Source: [Pasteurella] mairii
GTDB lineage: Bacteria; Pseudomonadota; Gammaproteobacteria; Enterobacterales; Pasteurellaceae
Assembly (NCBI GenBank): GCA_900454475.1
Contig: UGSS01000002.1
Coordinates: forward strand, 744,001-808,000
DNA length: 64,000 nucleotides
Direction of reading: 5' to 3'
The notes beneath the pieces were generated by a model. It had not been told where the DNA came from and ran no database searches. It was given only the letters and a program-made list of their open reading frames with translations. This document shows positions 53,533 to 62,045 of the stretch, in pieces. Made by a program: the position numbers and the translations under genes. Every line of letters starts with the position of its first letter. Position 1 is the first letter of the stretch.

Positions 53533-53889
53533 ATGAACAAAATCGTTGTAATAATATTAGGAATAAATTTTCTGGTATCTTGTTCAATGGGAGGATTTAA
53601 GCCACCTAAGGCTTATTATGTATGGTACCCAGGTAAGCAATTTTATTCGGCAACACGAGAAAAAAAATTTGATTTTTTTGAACAAAGAGAGCTCGATATG
53701 CGTTCTTGTGGAATGGATCCCGTCCGTGGTGAAAGTAGCTATCTTGAAGTGAATTTATGTTTAGAAAAAAGAGGATGGTATTTAAAACAAGGTCCTGTAT
53801 GTGAGGAGAAACATGTATGGGATGAACCATTATGCATTAAATGGCGAGCGAAATATAGTAAACCAGATGCTAAACCTTGGGGTAGGTAA
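53533..53889 (+). CDS. Small lipoprotein, candidate immunity protein left by the third cassette
   Basis: 118 residues. Signal MNKIVVIILGINFLVSC with Cys17. Shares with the gene at 52848 the pattern C-x2-DP-x2-G ... C-L-x-K-x-G. GTGGAGAAG before the ATG. It follows the toxin remnant by 11 bases in the same arrangement as cassettes one and two, so it probably protects against a toxin the chromosome no longer encodes. Confidence 0.72.
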   Translation: MNKIVVIILGINFLVSCSMGGFKPPKAYYVWYPGKQFYSATREKKFDFFEQRELDMRSCGMDPVRGESSYLEVNLCLEKRGWYLKQGPVCEEKHVWDEPLCIKWRAKYSKPDAKPWGR

Positions 53890-53918
53890 TAATTGTTAGT
53901 ATTACATATAAAGAAGTA

Positions 53919-53968
53919 GACATCAGTAGTCAACATGGCACAACACGGATTGGCTCAAAAGCGGGCAA
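53919..53968 (+). repeat. 50-bp scrap of the long direct repeat
   Basis: 47 of 50 bases equal 45632-45681 (and 49801-49850): the block gtcaacatggcacaacacgg and on. It lies after the third lipoprotein, without open frame; a footprint of further recombination. Confidence 0.85.
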
Positions 53969-54026
53969 AGGTAGAAAAAATACTGATGAGATTACTCAAT
54001 CTATATTGTATATAGTATAAATAATT

Positions 54027-54071
54027 CTGCACCTTAATCAGTTAGTTTTCCTCTAACACTTAAGGTGCAGA
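54027..54071. terminator. Large hairpin closing the toxin locus, between convergent units
   Basis: Outer arms tctgcacctta (54027-54037) and taaggtgcaga (54061-54071), inner arms gttag / ctaac. No clean T run on the plus side; AT-rich on the minus side. Possible bidirectional terminator for the locus and for the outer membrane factor gene. Confidence 0.5.
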
Positions 54072-54096
54072 CATTGCTATCTGGCTTTATGTTTTG

Positions 54097-55467
54097 TTAT
54101 CGCCCTGAATAATAACCGCCCATCGCGCTATAAACCGCATTTTCATTTTGAATAACGCTATATTTGGCGTTTAAAATAGAAAGTTGCGAATTTTTCTCGG
54201 TATTGGCGGCGGTTAACCAATCTTTCAACTCGGATAAACCAGCATCATAGCGGTTTTTGTAGTATTGGGTAATACGTTGGTTGTAAGTATAGGTTTGTTG
54301 TAAATTGGATAAATTTTCACGCGATTGAGTATAAGCGTAGTAGTTTTTATCCACATCATTTAACGCGGTGGTGATACTTTGTTCAAAATTCACTAGCGCT
54401 TGTTCATATTTAGCTTCAGAAATTTTCACATTCCATTTCACCGTATTCCAGCTTAAGAACGGTAAACTGATTGCCACGGTTCCGGCAGCAAAACCGGTTT
54501 CAAAGGCGTTATTCACATGAGTTCCACTGGAAGAAAGGCTTCCGCCAAGTGTGATGCTCGGGAACCAGCTTTTTTGCATGGCTTTCGCATCTTTAAACGC
54601 GCTGTTTAAGCGGTATTGTGACGCTTTTAAATCCGGGCGATTGGCGATGGTGGAAAGCGGAACATTTAAATTTACGCCGGCATTTTTCACATTTAAAATA
54701 TGTGGATAATTCACGCTTAGCGCATCACTTGGTTTTAAGTTAAGCAAATTACGCAAAGCGGATTCGGTATTTTTCTTCATGGTTTGATAATTAATCAAGG
54801 TATTGCGTGCAGTCAATACGGCTTGTTGCGCTTGGTCGGTGCTTGCGCTGTCGGCGACGCCTTGGCTTAATTTGTTTTGCATAATGCGGTTAATTTGCGA
54901 ATAATAATTAATGGTTTGATTCGTGACATCAATCGCATCATTTAAATATGCCAACTGATAATAAGTGGTGACTACCGCATTAATCAATGAAATACGCGTA
55001 GCTTCCATATCTTGTTGGGTGGCAGCATGGGTCCATTCTGCGGCTGATGCGGTATCAGCTAAACGACGCCATAAATCCACGGTATAACTGACTTCTAATG
55101 CGCCGGTGTGAGATAGGGTGGAATTGCCACCATCAGTAATATTTTTTCGCGCCGAAGACTTGGTACTTCCGCTAAAATTCGGCACGAGATCGGCGCCGAC
55201 TAAATTGGCTTGGTATAATGCCATATTGACGGAAATGGCGGCTTTCGCCAAATCTTTGTTATTGGCAAGCGCTTGTTCCACTAAGCGGTTAAGCTGCGGA
55301 TCGCGGTATAATGTCCACCAATTTTCTTGAATATGATATTGTTGGGTTAAGTCTTGATATTGTTGAAAATCGGCTTGTGCATTATTGTATGAATCGTCAA
55401 GATTCGCACAACCAATTAAGGCAGTAGAAAATACCACGCTCAACGTTAATTTACTTAGTTTTAACAT
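54097..55467 (-). CDS. TolC-type outer membrane factor lipoprotein of the MacAB pump
   Basis: 456 residues from the ATG at 55467 (AAGGAAAAAAAG before it; seven more residues upstream are not needed). Signal MLKLSKLTLSVVFSTALIGC, lipid Cys20. NodT/RND outer membrane factor family: WWTLYRDPQLNRLVEQALANN at the N-terminus, IANRPDLKASQYRLN in the second half. Forms the trimeric exit duct for efflux or export. Third gene of macA-macB-OMF; separated from macB by ~90 bp holding an inverted USS pair that may act as partial terminator. Confidence 0.92.
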   Translation of the reverse strand: MLKLSKLTLSVVFSTALIGCANLDDSYNNAQADFQQYQDLTQQYHIQENWWTLYRDPQLNRLVEQALANNKDLAKAAISVNMALYQANLVGADLVPNFSGSTKSSARKNITDGGNSTLSHTGALEVSYTVDLWRRLADTASAAEWTHAATQQDMEATRISLINAVVTTYYQLAYLNDAIDVTNQTINYYSQINRIMQNKLSQGVADSASTDQAQQAVLTARNTLINYQTMKKNTESALRNLLNLKPSDALSVNYPHILNVKNAGVNLNVPLSTIANRPDLKASQYRLNSAFKDAKAMQKSWFPSITLGGSLSSSGTHVNNAFETGFAAGTVAISLPFLSWNTVKWNVKISEAKYEQALVNFEQSITTALNDVDKNYYAYTQSRENLSNLQQTYTYNQRITQYYKNRYDAGLSELKDWLTAANTEKNSQLSILNAKYSVIQNENAVYSAMGGYYSGR

Positions 55468-55492
55468 CTTTTTTTCCTTTAAAGTCATCGGG

Positions 55493-55521
55493 AAAAGTGC
55501 GGTGATTTTGACCGCACTTTT
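55493..55521. terminator. Inverted USS pair between macB and the outer membrane factor gene
   Basis: aaaagtgcggt-gattttg-accgcactttt: perfect 11-bp arms (55493-55503, 55511-55521). May attenuate transcription from macB into the next gene. Confidence 0.65.
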
Positions 55522-55559
55522 AATTGAATTTTATCAAATAAAACTATTATTACAAAACC

Positions 55560-57494
55560 TTATTCTCTAGCTAAGGCATTTATCGGATCTAATTGCGCCG
55601 CATTTTTTGCCGGCATATAGCCAAATACTACGCCGATTAATGTGGAACATAATACGGCGGCGATAATCGACCAATTAGAGAAAATCATGGCAAAATCGGT
55701 CATCAGCGAGTTAAATAGCGCACCAAATAACAAGGCAAGCGCAATACCGGTAAGTCCGCCGATCATACAAATTAATACCGCTTCAATTAAAAATTGTTGC
55801 AGTATATTTGATTGTCTTGCGCCAATTGCCATGCGCACGCCGATTTCTTTGGTGCGTTCAGTGACCGAAACTAACATGATATTCATCACGCCAATACCAC
55901 CAACTACCAGCGAGATTAACGCGATAGACGAGACTAACAGGCGCATGGTATTGGTGGTGCTTTCTACGGTTTGCTTAATCGTATCGGTATTCATGGTAAA
56001 AAAGTCTTTTTTGCCATGTCGAGCAAGCAACAAGGCAGTTATATCTTTTTCCGCAACAGAAGAATTCACATCATCACGCACCTTGACCGTAATGGACGCT
56101 ATTTTTTGAACGCCAGAAATTTTGTTCATTGCAGTAGTATAAGGAATATAAATTTTTAAGCTTGAACTGTTCATGCCCATTGTTTTAGAAGCTACCACCA
56201 CACCGAGCACGCGCAATGGTTTTTTGTTTAACATCAAAATCTTACCCAATGGATTTTGATTGTTAAACACTTCTCGCAACGTATTATCATCAATCACTGC
56301 TACCGATTCATTATTTTTTACATCTTTTGCGCTAAACAAGGATCCTTGCTGCAAACTTAGTCCTTTTACATCAAAAAATTGTTCGCCAACGCCTTGTACT
56401 TGTGCTGTAAAATCTTTATTTTCAAAGACTAAGGTACCGCTAACGCTGGTATTGGGCGTGACGCTTTCGATATAACGTTGGCGCCCAAGCATATTGGCAT
56501 CATCAATAGTCAGATTTTGCATTTTCTCCGAACGCCGATCGCCAAACCCCGTTCCGTTATACACATCCATGGTATTGGTTCCCATAGAATTAATATTGGC
56601 AAGGATTTTTTGTTGCGAACCGTTTCCCAAGGCGACCACACAAACCACAGAGGTAATCCCAATAATGATCCCCAACATGGTTAAAAGCGAGCGAAGTTTA
56701 TGGGCAATAATGGCTTTAACCGACATATTAAAGGATTCGATAAATTGATCTTTATAGAAATTAAAACGACTTTTTTTCACCTCTAGGGATGGCGTTTTGC
56801 TCGCGGTAAAATCGGATTTACGCTGATCTTCAATAATGCGACCGTCTTTAATTTCAATGATCCGATTGGCAAAATTGGCAACTTGCTGATCGTGGGTGAC
56901 CAAAATAATGGTGTGTCCTTCTTGGTGCAATTGCTGCAAGATTTCCATGACGTTTTTGCCGCTTTTACTATCCAAGGCACCGGTCGGCTCATCCGCTAAA
57001 ATAATATCGCCGCCATTCATTAACGCTCGCGCAATACTGACTCGTTGTTGCTGACCGCCGGAAAGTTGACTGGGTTTATTTTGCAGCCGATCACCTAATC
57101 CCAATTTTTCCAGTAAAAGTGCGGCGCGTTTTAGGCGAGATTTTTGATCCATGCCAGCATAAATCGCCGGAAGTGCGACATTTTCCACCGCACTTAGGGT
57201 CGAAAGCAGATTATAACGTTGGAAAATAAAGCCAAATTTCTTTTGACGCAGTTCGGAGAGTTGATCTGAATTCAGGCGACTGACTTCCGTATCGGCGATT
57301 CGATAAGAGCCGGAAGTGGCGGTATCTAAGCAACCGATAATATTCATTAAGGTGGATTTCCCAGAACCGGATTGCCCGATAATGGCAACAAAATCGCCTT
57401 TTTTAATTTCTAAATCAATATTTTTTAAAATATGAGTACGATTTTCACCTTCGCCAAAAAAGCGATTTAGTTGTTTAATTTCAATAATATTCAT
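55560..57494 (-). CDS. macB: MacB: ABC-type tripartite exporter ATPase/permease
   Basis: 644 residues. N-terminal ABC domain (~1-230): Walker A GQSGSGKSTLMNIIG, signature LSGGQQQRVSIARAL, Walker B IILADEPTGALDS. Then a first transmembrane helix (LTMLGIIIGITSVVCVVAL), a large periplasmic domain and three C-terminal helices (VSSIALISLVVGGIGVMNIMLV; TEVRTKEIGVRMAIGAR-type cytosolic loop). Expels macrolides, enterotoxin or haem precursors in known relatives. Starts 17 bases after macA. Confidence 0.96.
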   Translation of the reverse strand: MNIIEIKQLNRFFGEGENRTHILKNIDLEIKKGDFVAIIGQSGSGKSTLMNIIGCLDTATSGSYRIADTEVSRLNSDQLSELRQKKFGFIFQRYNLLSTLSAVENVALPAIYAGMDQKSRLKRAALLLEKLGLGDRLQNKPSQLSGGQQQRVSIARALMNGGDIILADEPTGALDSKSGKNVMEILQQLHQEGHTIILVTHDQQVANFANRIIEIKDGRIIEDQRKSDFTASKTPSLEVKKSRFNFYKDQFIESFNMSVKAIIAHKLRSLLTMLGIIIGITSVVCVVALGNGSQQKILANINSMGTNTMDVYNGTGFGDRRSEKMQNLTIDDANMLGRQRYIESVTPNTSVSGTLVFENKDFTAQVQGVGEQFFDVKGLSLQQGSLFSAKDVKNNESVAVIDDNTLREVFNNQNPLGKILMLNKKPLRVLGVVVASKTMGMNSSSLKIYIPYTTAMNKISGVQKIASITVKVRDDVNSSVAEKDITALLLARHGKKDFFTMNTDTIKQTVESTTNTMRLLVSSIALISLVVGGIGVMNIMLVSVTERTKEIGVRMAIGARQSNILQQFLIEAVLICMIGGLTGIALALLFGALFNSLMTDFAMIFSNWSIIAAVLCSTLIGVVFGYMPAKNAAQLDPINALARE

Positions 57495-57511
57495 AATAAA
57501 CCAACCGCACT

Positions 57512-58675
57512 TTAGAACATTCTCGGACGACGAACAGCGCCAACGGTTTCGCCAGCAGTCACTTGAGAGGAAATCACTTTTTCGCCCTCTTGTAAACCAG
57601 ATAAAATTTGCGTATTGATATCGTCATTTATACCAATTTCCACTTCGCGCTGTTCCACTTGATTATCCGCGGTCAGCACATTCACAAATACCTTATTTTT
57701 TTGTCTTTTTAGCGTAATGGTTGGCACTAATAGCGCGTTTTCTACATTGGCAATAGCAATGTGGTTTTGAGTTGTCATGCCGATACGCAATTTATTGTCC
57801 GGGTTATCCACGACGACGTTAGCATAGTAATAAATGGCGTTGGTGTCAGAAATGCTTTCTTTATATTCGTTATCGGTTAAAGTGGTCATTGCCGGATCGA
57901 CGGAATCAATTTTGGCGTGATAAACGGTATCCGGAGCGGAAAGGGTAGAGAATTCCACCGCCATGCCGGCATTTACTTTAGTAATATCCCCCTCGGAAAT
58001 TTCCGGTTTAATCAGCATTTTGCTTAAATCTGCCACTTGCACAATGGTTGGTGTTGTTTGATTGGCGTTGACGGTTTGCCCCACGGAAACGGGAATAGAA
58101 ATTACGGTGGCGTCAATTGGTGCGACGATTTTAGTATAACCCAAATTGGTTTTCGCATTGCTTAGTTCAATTTCCGCTTGTTTAATCAACGCGTTGGTTT
58201 CGTCAATCGCGGCTTCCGCGCTGGCTAAGGTGTCTTTTGCATTTTCAAACTCATCCAAACTCACGGATTTTTTCGCATATAATTTCGCTAACCGATCGTA
58301 AGATGATTTGGCGACGTTATAGGCGACTTTGCGCGCTTTTAATTGTGCTTGATAAGAAGTAAGTTTAGCGGAAGCTGTGTCTAAGGTGTTTTGTTGCGTT
58401 GAAGAATCAATTTCCGCAATCACTTCCCCGGCTTTGACTTTTTGTCCCAAGGTGACATAAATTTTTTCAATTTTTCCTGAAACTTGCGCACCGACTTCAA
58501 CGCGATTGTAAGCTCGTACGGTGCCGGTTGCGACCACGGTTTTTTGTAAATTGCCACGTTGTACGGTTTCCGTGAGGTAAGTAATTTGGTTGTCCGTATT
58601 CTTGCCGAAGTAAAAATAGCTGGCAACGACAGCGGCGATCACAATAAAAAGTAAAAAAAGACGCTTTGGGGTCAT
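57512..58675 (-). CDS. macA: MacA: periplasmic adaptor of the MacAB exporter
   Basis: 387 residues. N-terminal anchor LFLLFIVIAAVVASYFYFG, lipoyl halves (VVATGTVRAYNRVEVGAQVSG; GYTKIVAPIDATVISIPVSVG), helical hairpin ~95-170, beta-barrel and membrane-proximal domain to the C-terminus. Links MacB with the outer membrane duct. First gene of the operon. A 20-bp palindromic site at 58769-58788 lies ~95 bp before the start. Confidence 0.95.
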   Translation of the reverse strand: MTPKRLFLLFIVIAAVVASYFYFGKNTDNQITYLTETVQRGNLQKTVVATGTVRAYNRVEVGAQVSGKIEKIYVTLGQKVKAGEVIAEIDSSTQQNTLDTASAKLTSYQAQLKARKVAYNVAKSSYDRLAKLYAKKSVSLDEFENAKDTLASAEAAIDETNALIKQAEIELSNAKTNLGYTKIVAPIDATVISIPVSVGQTVNANQTTPTIVQVADLSKMLIKPEISEGDITKVNAGMAVEFSTLSAPDTVYHAKIDSVDPAMTTLTDNEYKESISDTNAIYYYANVVVDNPDNKLRIGMTTQNHIAIANVENALLVPTITLKRQKNKVFVNVLTADNQVEQREVEIGINDDINTQILSGLQEGEKVISSQVTAGETVGAVRRPRMF

Positions 58676-58768
58676 ATTATCCTCAATTTTTTATTCTTTA
58701 AATGATGTGCTGACCAGTATAGAAATCAAATCTTAAGAAAATCTTAAGTAAGATGCATTTTACATAAT

Positions 58769-58788
58769 GAATGAATGTTCGTTCATTC
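58769..58788. promoter_or_regulatory. Palindrome, TetR-type operator candidate
   Basis: gaatgaa-tgttcg-ttcattc, located in the divergent macA/glnS region (58676-58918). Sites of this form are typical of TetR-family repressors of efflux genes. No such regulator gene is in the window. Confidence 0.5.
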
Positions 58789-58918
58789 TAACATTTCATT
58801 TAAGAAGAACAAGAAATTATTTAAAAAAACCGAAAAAACAACCGCACTTTGTATTCTGGATACAAACATTGTAGAATAGTCAAATTATGCCAAAAGAATT
58901 AGTTCACATGAGGTTAAA

Positions 58919-60586
58919 ATGAACCATACTGCTATTGAAGAGAATAACGAACACCGTCCAACAAACTTTATTCGCCAAATTATTGATGAAGATTTGGCAA
59001 GCGGTAAACATCAAAATGTTTATACCCGCTTCCCGCCGGAGCCTAATGGTTACTTGCATATCGGTCATGCAAAATCGATCTGTTTAAATTTTGGCATTGC
59101 GCAAGATTACAATGGGTTATGCAATTTGCGTTTTGACGATACCAACCCAGTAAAAGAAGATGTGGAATATGTGGATTCAATTAAGCAAGATGTGGAATGG
59201 CTAGGATTTCATTGGCAAGGAGAACCTCGTTATGCTTCCGATTATTTTGATCAATTGTACGGATATGCTATTGAATTAATTGAAAAAGGTTTGGCTTATG
59301 TGGATGAGCTTTCGGCAGAAGAAATGCGCGAATATCGTGGTACTTTGACCGAACCGGGCAAAAATAGTCCTTATCGTGATCGCAGTATCGAAGAAAATTT
59401 AGCCTTATTTGAAAAAATGAAAAATGGCGAATTTTCAGAAGGTAAGGCAAGTTTGCGTGCTAAAATTGATATGGCGTCGCCGTTTATGGTGATGCGCGAT
59501 CCGGTGCTTTATCGGATTAAATTTGCCAGCCATCACCAAACCGGCGATAAATGGTGCATTTATCCAATGTACGATTTTACCCATTGTATTTCCGATGCGA
59601 TCGAACGAATTACGCATTCTTTGTGTACGTTGGAATTCCAAGATAACCGTCGTTTATATGATTGGGTCTTGGAGCATATTTCCATTGAACGTCCACTACC
59701 GCACCAATATGAATTCTCTCGTTTAAATTTGGAATATACCTTAACATCTAAACGTAAGTTATTGAAATTGGTAGAAGACGGTGTTGTGGATGGTTGGAAC
59801 GATCCGCGTATGCCGACCATTTCGGGGTTGCGTCGTCGTGGCTATACGCCGGAATCTTTGCGTGAGTTTTGTCGTCGTATTGGCGTAACGAAACAAGATA
59901 ATGTGGTGGAATATAGCGCCTTGGAAAGCTGTGTTCGTGATGATCTGAATGTCAATGCGCCACGCGCGATGGCGGTGATTAATCCGTTGCGCATTGTGAT
60001 CGAAAATTTCAGTGACAGTGAAACGCTCAAGGCGCCAAATCATCCAAATCGTGAAGAATTAGGCACCAGAGAATTGCCATTCACCAAAGAATTGTATATC
60101 GATCAAGCCGATTTCCGCGAGGAAGCGAATAAACAATATAAACGTTTGGTATTAGGTAAAGAAGTACGCTTGCGTAATGCCTACGTTATCAAAGCCGAAC
60201 GCGTGGAAAAAGATGCCGAAGGGAATATTACCACGGTTTATTGTACTTACGATCCGGATACGTTAGGTAAAAATCCGGCGGATGGACGCAAGGTGAAAGG
60301 TGTTATCCAATGGGTTTCTGCCACAGATAATCTTGCTGCAGAATTTCGCATTTACGATCGTTTATTTACGGTTGCCAACCCAAGTGCGGCAGAGGATCTT
60401 AATGATGTGTTAAATCCAAATTCCTTAGTGGTTAAACAGGGTTTTGTGGAAAAAAGCTTGGCTAATGCGCCGGCGGAAAAAGCCTACCAATTTGAGCGTG
60501 AAGGCTATTATTGCGCCGACAGTAAAGATAGCCGCCCAGAACAGTTAGTGTTTAACTTAACTGTCAGCTTGAAGGAAGGGTTTTAA
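58919..60586 (+). CDS. glnS: Glutaminyl-tRNA synthetase
   Basis: 555 residues. Class I synthetase with HIGH motif in [16 protein letters not shown] and KMSKS-like [22 protein letters not shown] and [12 protein letters not shown] are hallmark blocks; [23 protein letters not shown] family-specific (I list only part of it as the acceptor-end region). C-terminal anticodon-binding barrels from ~340. Charges tRNA-Gln directly. Start at 58919 with GAGG four bases upstream. Confidence 0.97.
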   Translation: MNHTAIEENNEHRPTNFIRQIIDEDLASGKHQNVYTRFPPEPNGYLHIGHAKSICLNFGIAQDYNGLCNLRFDDTNPVKEDVEYVDSIKQDVEWLGFHWQGEPRYASDYFDQLYGYAIELIEKGLAYVDELSAEEMREYRGTLTEPGKNSPYRDRSIEENLALFEKMKNGEFSEGKASLRAKIDMASPFMVMRDPVLYRIKFASHHQTGDKWCIYPMYDFTHCISDAIERITHSLCTLEFQDNRRLYDWVLEHISIERPLPHQYEFSRLNLEYTLTSKRKLLKLVEDGVVDGWNDPRMPTISGLRRRGYTPESLREFCRRIGVTKQDNVVEYSALESCVRDDLNVNAPRAMAVINPLRIVIENFSDSETLKAPNHPNREELGTRELPFTKELYIDQADFREEANKQYKRLVLGKEVRLRNAYVIKAERVEKDAEGNITTVYCTYDPDTLGKNPADGRKVKGVIQWVSATDNLAAEFRIYDRLFTVANPSAAEDLNDVLNPNSLVVKQGFVEKSLANAPAEKAYQFEREGYYCADSKDSRPEQLVFNLTVSLKEGF

Positions 60587-60612
60587 TTTCGTTTATGCGA
60601 AGAAAATAAGCT

Positions 60613-60645
60613 AAAACAGCGGGTCAATTTGATCCGCTGTTTTTA
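60613..60645 (+). terminator. Terminator after glnS
   Basis: aaaacagcgggtc-aattt-gatccgctgttttt, one G-U pair, T run. Confidence 0.92.
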
Positions 60646-60751
60646 CATTTCACTCTTTTTTAATGACCAATAAATGTACTATCCGCAGTTTGTCGCTAAA
60701 GGAGAATATGCTAAAATCCTAAAAGTTTTGACCGCACTTTAGGAAATCACT

Positions 60752-61678
60752 ATGTCAGATCTTATGCCTCACAGTCGTCATCCGTATTTGGATTCGGTTA
60801 AGCACATTGTCGCTATTGGCGGCGGACATGGTTTGGGACGGGTGATGTCGGCGTTAAGTTTTATGAAAGAGCGTTTGACCGGTATTGTGACGACGACAGA
60901 TAATGGCGGTTCAACCGGGCGAATTCGGATGCAGCAAGGCGGGATTGCCTGGGGCGATTTACGCAATTGTTTAAATCAAATCATTACGGAACCGAGTACC
61001 GCATCAGCGCTGTTTGAATATCGCTTTAGTGGGCAAGGGGAGTTAGCGGGGCACAATCTGGGCAATTTAATGTTGACCGCCTTGGGCAATTTATATGTTC
61101 GCCCGACGGAAGCGGTGAACCTTATTCGCGAATTATTGCACGTCAAATCCTTTATTATTCCTATGTCAGAATCTTCGGTGCATTTGGCAGCAAGCCTGCC
61201 TTCCGGCAAAAGTATTGTGGGGGAAGTTGGGATTGATAATTTGGATGTACTGCCAAAATCTGTATTTTTAGTACCGCTGGTGAGCGCGACGCCAGAAGCA
61301 GTTGAGGCGTTAAACAAGGCGGAGGTGATTTTATTCGGTCCGGGCAGTTTTTTAACCAGCATTATGCCGCCTTTGCTGCTGCCTGAAATTGTGCAAAGTT
61401 TACAACAAAGTTCGGCGAAAAAAATTTTTATTGATAATTTAGGCGTGGAACATAGTCCAGTGGCAGCGTTGTCCTTAAGCGAACGTATTGATTGGATTGA
61501 TGATGTTATTGGGAAAAAAATCATTGATGGCGCGATTATCCCCATCAACTCGCCGGAAAAAGACCGCACTTTTAATTGCAAAATTATGGCGCGTCGCTTG
61601 AATGCAGATGATGTCAGTTATCGCCATGATCGCACGTTATTATGTAAAGCCATTGATGATATATTAAGTGAATTATGA
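60752..61678 (+). CDS. YvcK/CofD-like UDP-sugar-binding protein (YbhK type)
   Basis: 308 residues. IVAIGGGHGLGRVMSALSF and TTDNGGSTGRIRMQQGG are the CofD/YvcK nucleotide-binding blocks; GHNLGNLMLTALG and LFGPGSFLTSIMPPLLLPEI follow. YvcK binds UDP-GlcNAc and regulates carbon use and cell wall in Bacillus; E. coli YbhK is the gamma-proteobacterial form and lies next to moaA there too. Monocistronic ahead of the Moco riboswitch. Confidence 0.92.
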   Translation: MSDLMPHSRHPYLDSVKHIVAIGGGHGLGRVMSALSFMKERLTGIVTTTDNGGSTGRIRMQQGGIAWGDLRNCLNQIITEPSTASALFEYRFSGQGELAGHNLGNLMLTALGNLYVRPTEAVNLIRELLHVKSFIIPMSESSVHLAASLPSGKSIVGEVGIDNLDVLPKSVFLVPLVSATPEAVEALNKAEVILFGPGSFLTSIMPPLLLPEIVQSLQQSSAKKIFIDNLGVEHSPVAALSLSERIDWIDDVIGKKIIDGAIIPINSPEKDRTFNCKIMARRLNADDVSYRHDRTLLCKAIDDILSEL

Positions 61679-61914
61679 TGTATTTCATTGTTTCTTTCTG
61701 CTTAAAATGATGTCAATTTTGACCGCACTTTTATGTCACCTTTCCTGTCAGAGCATTTTATATTCATTACTTAAGGTTGTTTTTGTTTAAAATATCGTTA
61801 TATACGTTTCTATTTCATTGAAAATGAAAGAAAAAATGTCTATTTTGTTAAATAGATCAAATTTTAGGTATATCTTTAACGATATTAATCCTTTACAATA
61901 GACAAGAATTTATC
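61679..61914. other. Intergenic DNA between yvcK-like gene and the moa leader
   Basis: No gene seen. One USS at ~61721-61731. AT-rich stretch 61790-61910 with taatcctttacaatag just before the riboswitch, plausibly the moa promoter. Confidence 0.5.
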
Positions 61915-62035
61915 GCATAACTCCGAGCTTGTTTTACCTAAGTTTGCCAAAATAAGGTAGCAATGCCAGCGACAATGTAAACTAAATGTCGCTCAGGGAT
62001 ATTACTGGAAACGGTTTATCCTCTCGTGTTTTAGA
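61915..62035 (+). ncRNA. Molybdenum cofactor (Moco) riboswitch upstream of moaA
   Basis: Leader has ctccgagc near its 5' end, a pairing acct/aggt (61936-61939, 61955-61958), the hairpin agcgaca / tgtcgct (61968-61974, 61987-61993), followed by cagggat and ending with gaaaggtgtctc directly before the moaA start, which closely resembles the end of the E. coli moaA leader. Senses Moco and represses moa translation in known cases. Confidence 0.75.
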
Positions 62036-62045
62036 AAGGTGTCTC

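Noticed and set aside
61986-62045. N-terminal extension of MoaA by 20 residues
   Set aside because: The extra codons are the riboswitch region; MoaA homology begins after 62046.
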